Below, one piece after another: positions 42,625 through 52,433 of a stretch of DNA of 64,000 nt. Source of the stretch: Calliphora vicina (lineage: Eukaryota; Arthropoda; Insecta; Diptera; Calliphoridae); contig NC_088780.1 of the NCBI RefSeq assembly GCF_958450345.1, positions 172,316,726-172,380,725 on the forward strand. The letters run 5' to 3'. The translations under genes were made by a program, and so were the position numbers. How positions within the stretch are numbered: the first letter of the stretch is position 1; every line of letters begins with the position of its first letter. Under the pieces are notes generated by a model that was not told where the DNA came from, did not search any database, and saw only the letters and a program-made list of their open reading frames with translations.

Positions 42625-43504
42625 CAAGGTGCATTTACGCTGCGTTTACACATGCAAGTAGATTGATGAAAGTTGATAATACGTATTATTATCGAAAATG
42701 TCGAAAATACATCGAAATGTCTACAAGTTGCTTGAGCGTTTACACATGCAAGTAAAAGTTCATTTTGTAAATGTTAGCGAAGGAGAATGATGTCTTCAAA
42801 ATGCCACAAATATAAGAATATTACAGCTAATTCGATAAATAAACCTTTTATATATCAGCATTTGTTATTTTTAAGTCCATTTGCGGCTTGAAACCAAATT
42901 TTATTATTTTTATTCATAACAATAAAGTGTTACCATGATATTCAAATATAAAAATTTCTGGGGAAAATGTTAGGTTAACAATTTTTATAGATATTAGTAA
43001 CAATTTTATTTATTAAAACTAATGAAATTTCTATTTTTACGAAAACGATAAGCATTAGTGGTCATTTGTACTATTTTCTTTTACAAAAATACATAAAATA
43101 AGTTAAAAATATAATTATTATTTTACCACCTTCTGATAAATTTTTTAAAAGCTATTTATTGGCAACTCTATTTGTCATCACTTGTATGAAAGTGTCGAAA
43201 ATCACTGTCCACCTAAATTCAGTAGGCAGTGAGCTGCAAGTGGCTGCATGTGTGATTGTGTTAGTGCAAAAGTATGTATGTATTGTGTTTTTCGAACTGT
43301 TACTTGCATGTGTAAACGCTAGGTTAATCAGGTGCCATCGGCAGCACAGCTGATTATAGAAATAGCACGCACAAATGTCAAACTACATATATAAAAAATA
43401 TTCGCCCGTACGTCCGTATGTCAAACTCTATATATAAAAAATAAGTGAATTCGCCTGTATTTATTTCAATTCGCCACTGCTGTCACCTTGTTAAATACGC
43501 CTTG
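42625..43504 (-). mobile_element. Family A hAT-MITE split by a Harbinger-like MITE
   Basis: Left piece CAAGGTGCATTTA (42625-42637), right piece from TTAATCAGGTGCCATCGG to ...ACGCCTTG at 43504. Exact 8-bp duplication TTCACTTG at 42617-42624 and 43505-43512. Confidence 0.78.
42638..43323. mobile_element. PIF/Harbinger-like MITE, 686 bp
   Basis: Ends CGCTGCGTTTACACATGCAA and (inverted) CCTAGCGTTTACACATGCAA, both continuing GTA. Comparison with intact family A copies shows TTA on both sides (42635-42637, 43324-43326). No transposase seen. Confidence 0.7.
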
Positions 43505-43520
43505 TTCACTTGTTTATATG

Positions 43521-44044
43521 CAGTATGACCATTTTGGCATTTTTGCAGCCAGATTTAGCATTTTTTAATAATTTGTTTAGCATTTTCTAGCTTCAATTTA
43601 TTTTTCATTTTTACCCCTCCCATTTTGTTATGAAATTTTTAGTTTTGCCATTTAGTAATGCAGAAGTTGAACGTGTATTTAGCTGAATGAATCTTTTAAA
43701 AAATAAAATAAGAAATAGAATAATATTAAATACAATGAATTCACTCCTCTATAGAAGATGTGAATTGAAAAGATTTAATAAATGCTGCCAAAGTTTTCAA
43801 ATAACTAAAGAATTAATCCACAAGAATAAATAATTTGTTTTGTTTTTGAGTTCGATGTTGTTTTATTTATATAATCAAACATAATTTGTAGAAACAACGG
43901 TACAAATAGTGAAGAATTTCTTCATAATATTATTAAAAAAAAAATTTAGCATTTTTTTTGGCATTTAAAAATCCATTTAGCATTTTTTTAGCATTATTTT
44001 GGCTAGGATTTACCTGCAAAAATTTTTGAGACCTGGCCATACTG
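43521..44044 (+). mobile_element. Internally deleted hAT element retaining the transposase C-terminus
   Basis: Ends CAGTATGACCA and ...TGGCCATACTG. Flanks TTTATATG (43513-43520) and TTTATAAG (44045-44052) match 7 of 8. TTTAGCATTTT arrays lie near both ends. Confidence 0.72.
43630..43833 (+). pseudogene. hAT transposase C-terminal dimerisation domain remnant
   Basis: A single frame of 68 codons with one internal stop reads MKFLVLPFSNAEVERVFS, stop, MNLLKNKIRNRIILNTMNSL and YRRCELKRFNKCC. The SNAxVERxFSxxNxxKxKxRNR pattern is the conserved hATC motif. The DDE core is absent. Confidence 0.75.
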
Positions 44045-44086
44045 TTTATAAGTTTGAATTGTCCAAGGCGTATTAACAAGGTGAGC

Positions 44087-44277
44087 CAAGGCGTATTTAA
44101 CAAGGTGACAGCAGTTGCGAATTGAAATAAATACAGACGAATTCACTTATTTTTTATATATAGAGTTTGACATACGGACGTACGGGCGAATATTTTTTAT
44201 ATATGTAGTTTGACATTTGTGCGTGCTATTACAATAATCAGCTGTGCTGCCGATGGCAACTTATTAAATGCACCTTG
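44087..44277 (+). mobile_element. Family A hAT-MITE, 191 bp
   Basis: Canonical ends. The flanks (GGTGAGC at left, GTGAGAA at right) only partly match, perhaps because the neighbouring A copy altered the right flank. Confidence 0.7.
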
Positions 44278-44282
44278 GTGAG

Positions 44283-44473
44283 AAAGTCGTATTTAACAAG
44301 GTGACAGCAGTAGCGAATTGAAATAAATACAGGCGAATTCATTTATTTTTTATATATAGAGTTTGACATACGGGCGTACGGGCGAATATTTTTTATATAT
44401 GTAGTTTGACATTTGTGCGTGCTATTTCTATAATCAGCTGTGCTGCCGATGGCACCTTATTAAATGCACCTTG
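44283..44473 (+). mobile_element. Family A hAT-MITE with a mutated left end
   Basis: The left terminus reads AAAGTCGTATTTAACAAGGT instead of CAAGGCG...; the right end is normal (ATGCACCTTG at 44473). Confidence 0.65.
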
Positions 44474-44534
44474 TTGGTGAGTGCATAAAATCAGCTGTTT
44501 GTTAATTCGCTGTGGTTTTATGTACACTATATGT

Positions 44535-44827
44535 CAAGGCGAATTTATACAAGGTGGAGTCAGTCAAACAGCTGATAATTTTTTTTTCACTTTTTGGTTC
44601 TAACAGTTGTCAAAGCTTGTTTTTATATTTAAATATCTACATATTCCAATCGTATTAACAAAATATTTATTGTTTACATAAATAAGTAAAGCCCTCACTA
44701 TTCAATTATCTACACTATATTAAGTTTAAATACTTATTTGTTTAATTTTTCATTTTGGTTTTTTGACATTTGTTAAGACCAATCGTTGTTTTTGTAGAAC
44801 TGACACCATCTTGTATGAATTCGCCTT
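44535..44827. mobile_element. Family D hAT-MITE, 293 bp
   Basis: Ends CAAGGCGAATTTATACAAGG and (inverted) CAAGGCGAATTCATACAAGA. Exact 8-bp duplication CTATATGT at 44527-44534 and 44828-44835, inside family C. The same octamer of family C is the target at 6629-6636. Confidence 0.78.
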
Positions 44828-44925
44828 GCTATATGTCAAACTTTGTTTATGTTTACATTTGTTATTGTAAATAACAAGTAATATTTTAATTCGCCTTGAT
44901 TTTGACATTTACCGTACATACAGTT

Positions 44926-45116
44926 CAAGGTGCATTTAATAAGGTGCCATCGGCAGCACAGCTGATTATAGAAATAGCTCGCACAAATGTCAAACTACAT
45001 ATATAAAAAATATTCGCCCGTACGCCCGTATGTCAAACTCTATATATAAAAAATAAGTGAATTCGCCTGTATTTATTTCAATTCGCCACTGCTGTCACCT
45101 TGTTAAATACGCCTTG
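44926..45116 (-). mobile_element. Family A hAT-MITE, 191 bp
   Basis: Exact duplication ATACAGTT at 44918-44925 and 45117-45124. Confidence 0.82.
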
Positions 45117-45121
45117 ATACA

Positions 45122-45463
45122 GTTTTTGCTTTTAGGTTTGTTGAATTTTTCGCCACAATTTAATTGACAATTCCAAGGCGTATTAACAAGGTGAGTGTGT
45201 CCCGGCAACAAATACAACAATGCAAAAACAACAGGCAATTTGTTTTTGTTAAAATGAACGTAAATGTCAAAATCAAGGCGAATTAAAATATTACTTTGTT
45301 ATTTACAATAACAAATGTAAACATAAACAAAGTTTGACATATAGTGTACATAAAACCACAGCGAATTAACAAGCAGCTGATTTTATGCACTCACCTTGTT
45401 AATACGCCTTGGAATTGTCAATTAAATTGTGGCGAAAAATTCAACAAACCTAAAAGCAAAAAC
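45122..45463. repeat. 52-bp perfect inverted repeat with a family C copy at its centre
   Basis: The arm 45122-45173 (GTTTTTGCTTTTAGGTTTGT...TTAATTGACAATTC) is the exact reverse complement of 45412-45463. The sequence is of family B/E interior type. The family C copy occupies the whole loop. Confidence 0.75.
45174..45411 (+). mobile_element. Family C hAT-MITE, 238 bp, uninterrupted
   Basis: Both ends CAAGGCGTATTAACAAGGTG. Flanks are GACAATTC and GAATTGTC, which are inverted, not direct, repeats, so no ordinary target duplication is visible. Confidence 0.75.
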
Positions 45464-45468
45464 AGCAA

Positions 45469-45752
45469 CAAGGCGTATTTAACAAGGTGACAGCATTGGC
45501 GAATTGAAATAAATACAGGCGAATTCACTTATTTTTTATATATAGAGTTTGACATATGGACGTACGGACGAATATTTTTTATATATGTAGTTTGACATTT
45601 GTGCGTACTATTTCTATAATCAGCTGTGCTGCCGATGGCACCTTATTAAATGCACCTTGGGCGGATATTTCTTATATATGTAGTTTGACATTTGTGCGTG
45701 CTATTTCTATAATCAGCTGTGCTGTCGATGGCACCTTATTAAATGCACCTTG
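45469..45752 (+). mobile_element. Family A hAT-MITE with an internal partial duplication
   Basis: Exact duplication AACAGCAA at 45461-45468 and 45753-45760. After a complete right end at about 45660 the right half (GCGGATATTTCTTATATATG... to CACCTTG) is repeated. Confidence 0.75.
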
Positions 45753-45792
45753 AACAGCAACGTCAACTGTCTTTTGAGAAAAACAAAGTACG

Positions 45793-46054
45793 CAAAGTAA
45801 ATTAATAAAGTAGACTCAAAGTAAATTAATTTACTTTGAGTAGACTCAGTAGAACAGCTGACTATTTTTTTTATTAGGTCTGAACTGTCAATTCACTTGT
45901 GGTTGTTGTGGCGAAAAATAGAACAAGCCCAAAAGCAAAAACAACAACAGGCAACTTTGACAGCTCAGACCTTAAACCAAAAACAAAATTGCTTGTGGTT
46001 TTTGTAAATGTTGTATTTGTTGTAGTACTGTCGCTACGTTATTTATTTACTTTG
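45793..46054 (-). mobile_element. Family B hAT-MITE hosting a 22-bp micro-element
   Basis: Flanks AAAGTACG (45785-45792) and AAAGTACC (46055-46062) match 7 of 8. The element is otherwise a normal B copy, split at AGTAGACT. Confidence 0.75.
45817..45838. mobile_element. Palindromic micro-element (family B termini only), 22 bp
   Basis: Same sequence as 26626-26647. Exact duplication AGTAGACT at 45809-45816 and 45839-45846; the uninterrupted B sequence in other copies (for example 29333-29564) gives the empty site. Confidence 0.78.
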
Positions 46055-47955
46055 AAAGTACCTGTTGTTTTTGTACATGTTGTAGTTCTTTCGTCACCTT
46101 CTATAAATTCGTCTTGAATATAAATCTATAACACAAAACATCAAAAGAAACACCAAAATATGAGAAAAATATTAGTATTATATTTAAGAACATTCTAAAT
46201 TTTAACAAAGGGTGATCATATTGTAAAATTAGAAGGAAATAGTAATTGTTAGCAAATATTGTTTATTTACAACACAAAGCATGTGATTTCAAATAAATAT
46301 TACATCAGACCTTCAGATGTTCTGATATATTTAGTACAAATTGCATCGTGTTTACACTTTTGACAAGAACAGTAAAAGTTAGATATGTAATATTTCTTTA
46401 ATTGTGGTTAAAATAAAATTAGTATTTAATTAATTTTTCATTAATGTTATTATACACCAAGAACACTACATATACGAAACATATTGCCGCAATTAATCGG
46501 GTACAGTTTTGCAACAGACATAAATTTTGTGTGCCCGAAATCAACTATCATGGACGAAGTGTTCTCTTTACATACTGAGAAGTTTGACTTATATGATGGT
46601 ATGTTTAAATTTGTTTTTATATTGTAAGCACTACAAACCAATTTAGAGCATAAAATTATTATAAAGCTGCGTACTAATCTTGGGTAGTTCATGAACGAAC
46701 TAGTTCAATTCAACGATTCATTTGTTTGAACTAAATGTGTGTTCTCGTTGTTTTTCATGTTTCTTTTTATTCAAATGTTGGCAGAGTACAGAAGAAATAT
46801 AGGTCAAATAGGATAGAATCCGAATCCGTCTGACAGGGAAATGTATTTTAGTCCAGAACGGAGAGAAAATTTAAATGTTTATTATATTAAATTTTTTTAT
46901 TTATTATTTTTATTATACTTTTTGAATTTAGGTATATGACAGTAATTCAGGATACATATTATGATATACAGAAAAAGTGATTTCAGCAATGCCGGTGAAT
47001 ATTAACAGAAAAAAAATTAAGAAAGTATAAACTGCTACTGGGAACAAATCAATGGTCCGTGTCTTGTTCTCCTACAAATAGGTAGTTCAAAAACATGGCA
47101 GAATCAACCAGGTTGATTCTGCCATGGTTCAAAAATATCCCAATAATCATTTTGATTTTTTTCTTTTAATAACATATTTTACTTCTGATTTTCTAACGGA
47201 CTTGCATATCGTTGGTGTCATGCAGAAAGTCCCAACTCAAATAATATGAAATTTACACGAGAAGATAAAAACATAATAATATAAACTACTGTATTGTCAA
47301 AATGTAACTTTTTAATACAATTGCTTGTAAAACTGTTATTTCTCATATTATTTCATTAAATTTTTGTAACGAGGTGTATTTAAGCGAAATTTATTGTAAT
47401 TCTAAGCGTACAAATTAGCAATAGAAATATTTATGATGACATAATGGTTGCACTACAACGTAAGTACTATGGAGGAAATGGACCGATTTAGTCACGTACC
47501 GAATTTTATCGAAATATCTTCAAAATTGCGACCTGTACTTTAACCTTCCGTTAGTCGCAACTGATCTGGTTGATACAGGCAAACATTTTTTTGTTGTACA
47601 TTTTTTTAAACACTCTAAATTTTAAGCTATTTTTTGATAAAAATATATTTTTACTGCGATTTTACTTTTGTCGCTCTTTTAAATACTTTTGGCCGTATTC
47701 ATAAACAAATTTTAAATTTAAACAACGTTTTAAAATCAAATTTTGTATGGAAATTTTGCTTTAAAACATTGTTTAAATTTAAAATTTTTTTATGAATACG
47801 GGGGTTTAAATTTAAAATTGTTTTTATGTTTTCCAAATTAAAAGTGAAGAGATTATTCAAACGTGCCTTTCTTTTGTTGATATCAATTTTGATATATTGT
47901 GGCAAGTCTCGATTGAAAATGATTGCGACTAACGGACGGTTAAACACAAGTTTTA
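46055..47955. other. No firm gene; AT-rich region
   Basis: The left end (46055-46115) is a family E-like scrap. A possible terminal exon is listed at 46450-46574. AATTTTAAATTTAAACAACG and its inverse at 47706-47825 form a local palindrome. Nothing else was recognised. Confidence 0.4.
46450..46574 (-). other. Exon-like open stretch, possible 3' terminal exon
   Basis: After a plausible acceptor (AACTTCTCAG) the minus strand stays open for about 41 codons to TAA 46452-46450, reading CKENTSSMIVDFGHTKFMSV and AKLYPINCGNMFRICSVLGV. The pattern VDFGHTKFMSVAKLYPI is weakly like a Tudor domain strand pair. No upstream exon of such a gene was found, so chance or a pseudogene is equally possible. Confidence 0.2.
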
Positions 47956-47959
47956 CATG

Positions 47960-48240
47960 CTATTCAACCCACTCTGCGACGTTAACAAGAAGGTCAGCTA
48001 CCCGCTACCAAGAATTGACGACACCCATGATGGAACAAAATGGTTCTCCACATTGGACTTTGAAAATTGTTATTGGCAAGTAGAGATTTCGAAAAAATAC
48101 AAGGCGCAATTGATGGGATAAGACAGTTTAATGTGATGCTATTTGGACTCCGCAATGCTCCAGCCGCATTAGAGCGTTTAATGGAACGAGTGATGAAAGG
48201 ACTTCATTGGAAGACATGTCTGGTGGTGGTCATCTTGGTT
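47960..48240 (+). pseudogene. Ty3/Gypsy reverse transcriptase fragment
   Basis: In shifting frames the plus strand reads VSYPLPRIDDTHDGTKWFST, LDFENCYWQVEI, and LRNAPAALERLMERVMKGL, then GRHVWWWSS where YLDD would be expected. These are the palm motifs of Gypsy reverse transcriptases. The fragment is short and broken, and a MITE follows. Confidence 0.7.
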
Positions 48241-48310
48241 TGAAATAACGATAACCAGATGTCTGAATTTAACGGTCTTTAATGGTTGCTTGCAACATTC
48301 ATGATGCTTA

Positions 48311-48460
48311 GTCCCCTTTTACAATGCAGAAATTGAAAGACAGACATTTTTCTTATTCTCTTTTGAACTAACCTAAACCTGTGTACCATACACTCTACCT
48401 CTTCAATCCCTCGGCAAACTTCGTCTGTCTGCCTTTCAGTTTCTGCATTGTAAAAGGGGA
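48311..48460. mobile_element. Harbinger-like palindromic MITE, 150 bp
   Basis: Ends GTCCCCTTTTACAATGCAGA and its inverse, continuing with AATTGAAAGACAGAC. TTA is duplicated at 48308-48310 and 48461-48463. An eroded relative is at 21518-21628. Confidence 0.75.
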
Positions 48461-48499
48461 CTTAAAAACTTTTCTATTGAAATTATAAACAACGATGAT

Positions 48500-48962
48500 A
48501 ACACGCTGATTTAACATTGTTTATAAGCTCTAGGTGATCATTGTGGAAATAGAACATTCGAGTTTTTTCCCTTTATAAAGTTCATTAAACTACTTGGAGA
48601 TGTCACTGTTGTATAAATACATGAAGCGCGAGCAACCAATCGTGAATTTTGATTGAGTCAATATCAAGCCATTATTACAACTAGCTTTTATGTTCGTAAT
48701 AGTAAAAGTTAACTTTAAGGGTACCTTTTTTATTACTTAAAGCTAACTTTTACTATTACGAACTTAAATGCAAGTTGTAATAATAGCCCTAAGTGTGTTT
48801 ATTCTTGTGAAATATAAAAGTGTATTTGAGATTCAAAACACAGAGTGACTATTTAAACTGTTATTATGTAAATTTTAATAAAGAGTTGTTATAATTGTTA
48901 TACTACTTGGCTTTTATTTTTAATTTAAAAGAATCCGGTTTATACAAAGGTACAACGTAACA
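48500..48962 (+). mobile_element. LTR-like sequence interrupted by a small MITE
   Basis: AGTGACTATTTAAACTGTTA, AATAAAGAGTTGTTATAATT, CTTGGCTTTTATTTTTAA and the end GTACAACGTAACA resemble the 3' half of the LTR at 3902-4435. TATAAATACATGAAGCG near 48614 may be its TATA region. A palindromic MITE (48668-48788, TTATTACAAC...GTTCGTAATAGTAAAAGTTA) interrupts it. Left limit uncertain; it may belong with the RT fragment at 47960. Confidence 0.5.
48668..48788. mobile_element. Small palindromic MITE
   Basis: Left CCATTATTACAAC...GTTCGTAATAGTAAAAGTTA-ACTTTAAG and right CTTAAAGCTAACTTTTACTA...GTTGTAATAATAG are inverted copies. Duplication not resolved. Confidence 0.55.
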
Positions 48963-48971
48963 ATATTATTA

Positions 48972-49030
48972 CATGTATTCGCAAAGTTGACTTAAGCTAG
49001 CTTATGCACGTTATAGTTGGGCCTGTTGGT
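48972..49030. mobile_element. Single end of the 16162-type Harbinger-like MITE
   Basis: GTATTCGCAAAGTTGACTTA-AGCTAGCTTATGCACG-TTATAGTTGGGCCT matches the right end of the MITE at 16162-16602. Confidence 0.5.
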
Positions 49031-49045
49031 TTAAGATATAGTTAG

Positions 49046-49198
49046 AGCCCTTTCACACTAGGCAATTTATATGCGCAAGTCTCTTGTGTTTGTTGATGAC
49101 AGAGGTAATGTCGGGTTAAGGAGAAGAAAAATGTAAATGCTGTTTTGTTGTTGGGCAAGAGACTTGCGCAACTAAATTGCCTAGTGTGAAAGGGGTCT
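49046..49198. mobile_element. Palindromic MITE, 153 bp
   Basis: AGCCCTTTCACACTAGGCAA at left and TTGCCTAGTGTGAAAGGGGT at right, continuing inward with GCGCAAGTCTCTTG. TAG flanks both sides (49043-49045, 49199-49201). Confidence 0.65.
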
Positions 49199-49201
49199 TA
49201 G

Positions 49202-51022
49202 CATCGTACCAGCAAATGAACAACAACAATTATAGAATAACGCCATAGCTGCTTTTTAATTAGCCATTAATTCATAATACAGTGAATGTCACTTAAAATC
49301 GTACACCATCGTAGTCAAATTTTATTCATTACTTTTAGAAAGTTGATATTTTGGAAATATTTTAAAATGCTATTTTTATATTGTGAGTGCTATTACCTAT
49401 CAGACAATTGGGTATAATTTTAATTGCCCTTATCCACAAATAAAAAAAATTGGGTAAGACTGTCAGTGCCCAGAATATCAACGCTTCATTTAAAATTGTA
49501 AAGGCACTAAAAAATAGCAAATGATACCCTACAAAGTATTAGGATTATTTAATATTAACATTTTTTTTAATTTTTAAAGTTTTAATTATAATTTAATATA
49601 ATTGTACGAATTTAAGTGAAATATGTATTTTGTGATGTTCTTTAATTTTCATCAATATTTTTTTTAACGAATTGAGGTTTTGTTAACTTTTTTGTTGAAA
49701 TACATATTTTTTGTTCCAATTAATAAAATTACTTTTAATTTTTTATATAATCACCTATTATTGCCTGTATAATTTCATAATATTTAAAAAATATATATTG
49801 TACGATTTGGAGTGACACTCACTGTAGGTGATTTTTATTCGAAATTTTTCGAGAAAAAAAAGTACTCGACTTTCGTTTATTGGCAAGTATTTATCACTGT
49901 AGCACGCGTTATTATTAAACAACTGCAATATTTCCTATGAGATATTAACATTAAATTAATATAACTTTTTTTCTTTTTCTTTTATATCATCGGATTCTGG
50001 ACTACCTTCATCTCCAGTACTTCTTTTGGCTGGTATTCTTTCCGTTATTATATTGCTATCCATTTAAATATACGAACATGGATAATAACCTTGTTAAATT
50101 TGTTTGGTATAAAAACATATAGCAGCTGTGTTGTGATATTAAGACAAAGATATACTAATTGAAAATCAAAACATGATGCCGCTTACCTACATAAAATCGT
50201 TCTGGATTTTTATAAATTTTAGACAATAAACAATTAAGTATGTACACTAAAATATATTTATGTTTTACTTACAGAATATGACCATATTTTTTAAAAACAA
50301 AATAAGGACAGCGTCGTTGCTTAGATGATTAACTGACATATGAATGCTTCACTTGCCAAATCTATTAATCATGATATATGGGGGATTTCATGTCAAGTAA
50401 CCAACTTTTGAAATCGATGTCTTTCGATCGTGATGAAATTTGCACCAATGATAGTCCTATTGGATAGTAATTCAGGCACAATTTTCAACATGATTGATCA
50501 AGAACTCTCTGAGTTAGAGGTGGTCAAACATTTACATTTTGGCCAAACATGTGTTTTTTTCTAATCCATGTAGCTTATTTCCATTTCTTCTTAGCAATGT
50601 GGGTCCCAAATAGTTTAGATAGCTATTTCTTCAATATTTCGAAAAAAAAATTACAATTATTTTCGAAAGATTGTAACCAAAGTTAACCAAAAAAATGGTC
50701 TTAGGAAGAACATTTTTCCGAATAGGTTTTTAAACCGGAATTTAAAACAAAAGAAATTTATAAGTGTAAATAAAAGAATTAAAAAAGTTATAACCTAATA
50801 AAAACTTCTACATATTAAAATTTGTTAATGCACCCTAGCAAAACCTGTTTTTTATTTTATAGATAAATTACTTAGAGAATTGTTACATACTTAACATACA
50901 TATTTCATTCACATTAGGTAATTTGACCCAATATCTTGGCCAAAAATAATTTTTTGCACTAACAATTTGTTAAGACACACAAGTATTATGTTAAGACACA
51001 ACTATTCTCTTCAAGGGTTGAA
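49202..51022. other. No firm gene; AT-rich region
   Basis: No TE ends were recognised apart from neighbours. A short open stretch is listed at 49956-50063. Confidence 0.4.
49956..50063 (-). other. Short open reading frame, 35 residues, gene start possible
   Basis: ATG 50063-50061 to TAA 49958-49956 reads MDSNIITERIPAKRSTGDEG then SPESDDIKEKEKKLY. The composition (charged, Ser/Pro, mixed codons) is more protein-like than its AT-rich surroundings. No strong splice donor follows and I recognise no family. It could be a first exon or chance. Confidence 0.2.
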
Positions 51023-52397
51023 CCATAGACAACAACTAGATAGGTAACTGAGAGCCAAAAACCTAATTCATGAGAATGTATTGTATGTATTTTGTTATTG
51101 TATCACCCGTCAGCGTTGCCACAAAGAAAATATTGTTCCTACCAACATACACTCTAAAACCTACCAAATTCTGTCCTATCCTACCAAAAATTTAATTTTA
51201 AATAAATATAAGCATTTGATTACACAGGGCAACAAAATCATTTTGTTGCTATTACATGTGGGTTTGTCATAATGAAATAATTCTTAACAAAAAATTGGAT
51301 ATTTTTATATAAAAAATATATTTTTTTTTTTCAAAATTCAGTCAATCGAAATAAGAACCATTACCTACTCAGTTCTATGTATATCAAACAAAAAAGTAAA
51401 ATTTTGTGAAAATGAGCGAATTCACTTAATTGTGAATAAATTCGAAAATAATTAATCGATTTTTATATATGTCGTTAAGTTGCTATTATATTAGGGTTTG
51501 TCATAAATTATGTTTTCGTTCTGCAGCAGCAAGTTAAAGTTAAAGTATATTAAAAATAAAATTACATATGTCACTATAACAGAGTTCATTGAATCCATCT
51601 TTGTGTGTGTGCTTACATTTTCCCGAACAAATTTATGCGAGAATTAATATCTAAAGATATATCACTTAGCCGAAGCAAATTCCATTATTTATGTGGGAGC
51701 AGTGATTTAAGATTGTTTTGAAGCATACAATTCAAAAACAACTTCCATCTTTCTCCTGCAACCAATCAAAAAGTTGAATCCACTCACTCCTAAATTCCCG
51801 CTTTGTTTTGCAATTTTATTCACTAGAAAAAAGTAAAATTATAGGTATTTTATTCATATTTATTTTCTATCATTGCCGTTTGATGTTTGGTTTTCTCCAT
51901 CAGCATCAATTGCCAGTCTTGGAGTTTTTGAAAGACATCTAAAAATACTACATATTTTAACTATTAAATAAAATTGAAAAAAAAAATTACTTTTTTGCGG
52001 CCTTTTGTTTAAGAAATACAAGTGTTTGTTTACATTTAATTTGCACTGACACTATGATTTTGATGTTTTTCATATAAATGCAAAGATGTTATACATTTAA
52101 CGGCGTTAAGTTCAATAATCAGGTTTTTCCAACTATTTTATTTCACACATGTTTTTTATTTGTTATCTTTAAATTTAAAAACTATGAATTTTAAAAATAT
52201 TAATTGTATTTCCTACCAAAATATTAAAAAAAATTTAACAAACCAACCAAACTACCAATCGTTGTACTTGTAAATAAAATCTACCACTTTTGGTCCTATT
52301 AGACCAAAGCGGCAACGCTGTCGCCCGTATGTGTGAAAAGAGAGTAATTTTTCAATATATATTACTCTCTCCTTCCGTTCTATGTGTTTATCTATGG
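51023..52397. mobile_element. CCATAGA-type MITE hosting a hAT-like element
   Basis: Ends CCATAGACAACAACTAGATA and (inverted) CCATAGATAAACACATAGAA. GTTGAA is repeated at 51017-51022 and 52398-52403, a possible 6-bp duplication. With the guest and one copy of its duplication removed it is about 157 bp, close to the related MITE at 32815. Confidence 0.5.
51111..52320. mobile_element. hAT-like non-autonomous element, CAGCGTTGCC termini
   Basis: Ends CAGCGTTGCCAC and ...CGGCAACGCTG. Flanks TCACCCGT (51103-51110) and TCGCCCGT (52321-52328) match 7 of 8. CCTACCAA-like motifs repeat near both ends (51138-51190, 52210-52300). No transposase was recognised. Confidence 0.65.
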
Positions 52398-52433
52398 GTT
52401 GAACAATTTATTGAAAAATATTTGACAAAGTTT

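Larger units (their letters stand above)
44064..44925 (-). mobile_element. Family C copy hosting two A copies and one D copy, truncated at right
   Basis: CAAGGCGTATTAACAAGGTG at 44064, then after two A copies GGTGAGTGCATAAAATCAGC...CACTATATGT, then after the D copy CAAACTTTGTTTATGTTTAC...TGACATTTACCGTACATACA. It diverges from other C copies near 44915. Confidence 0.6.
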
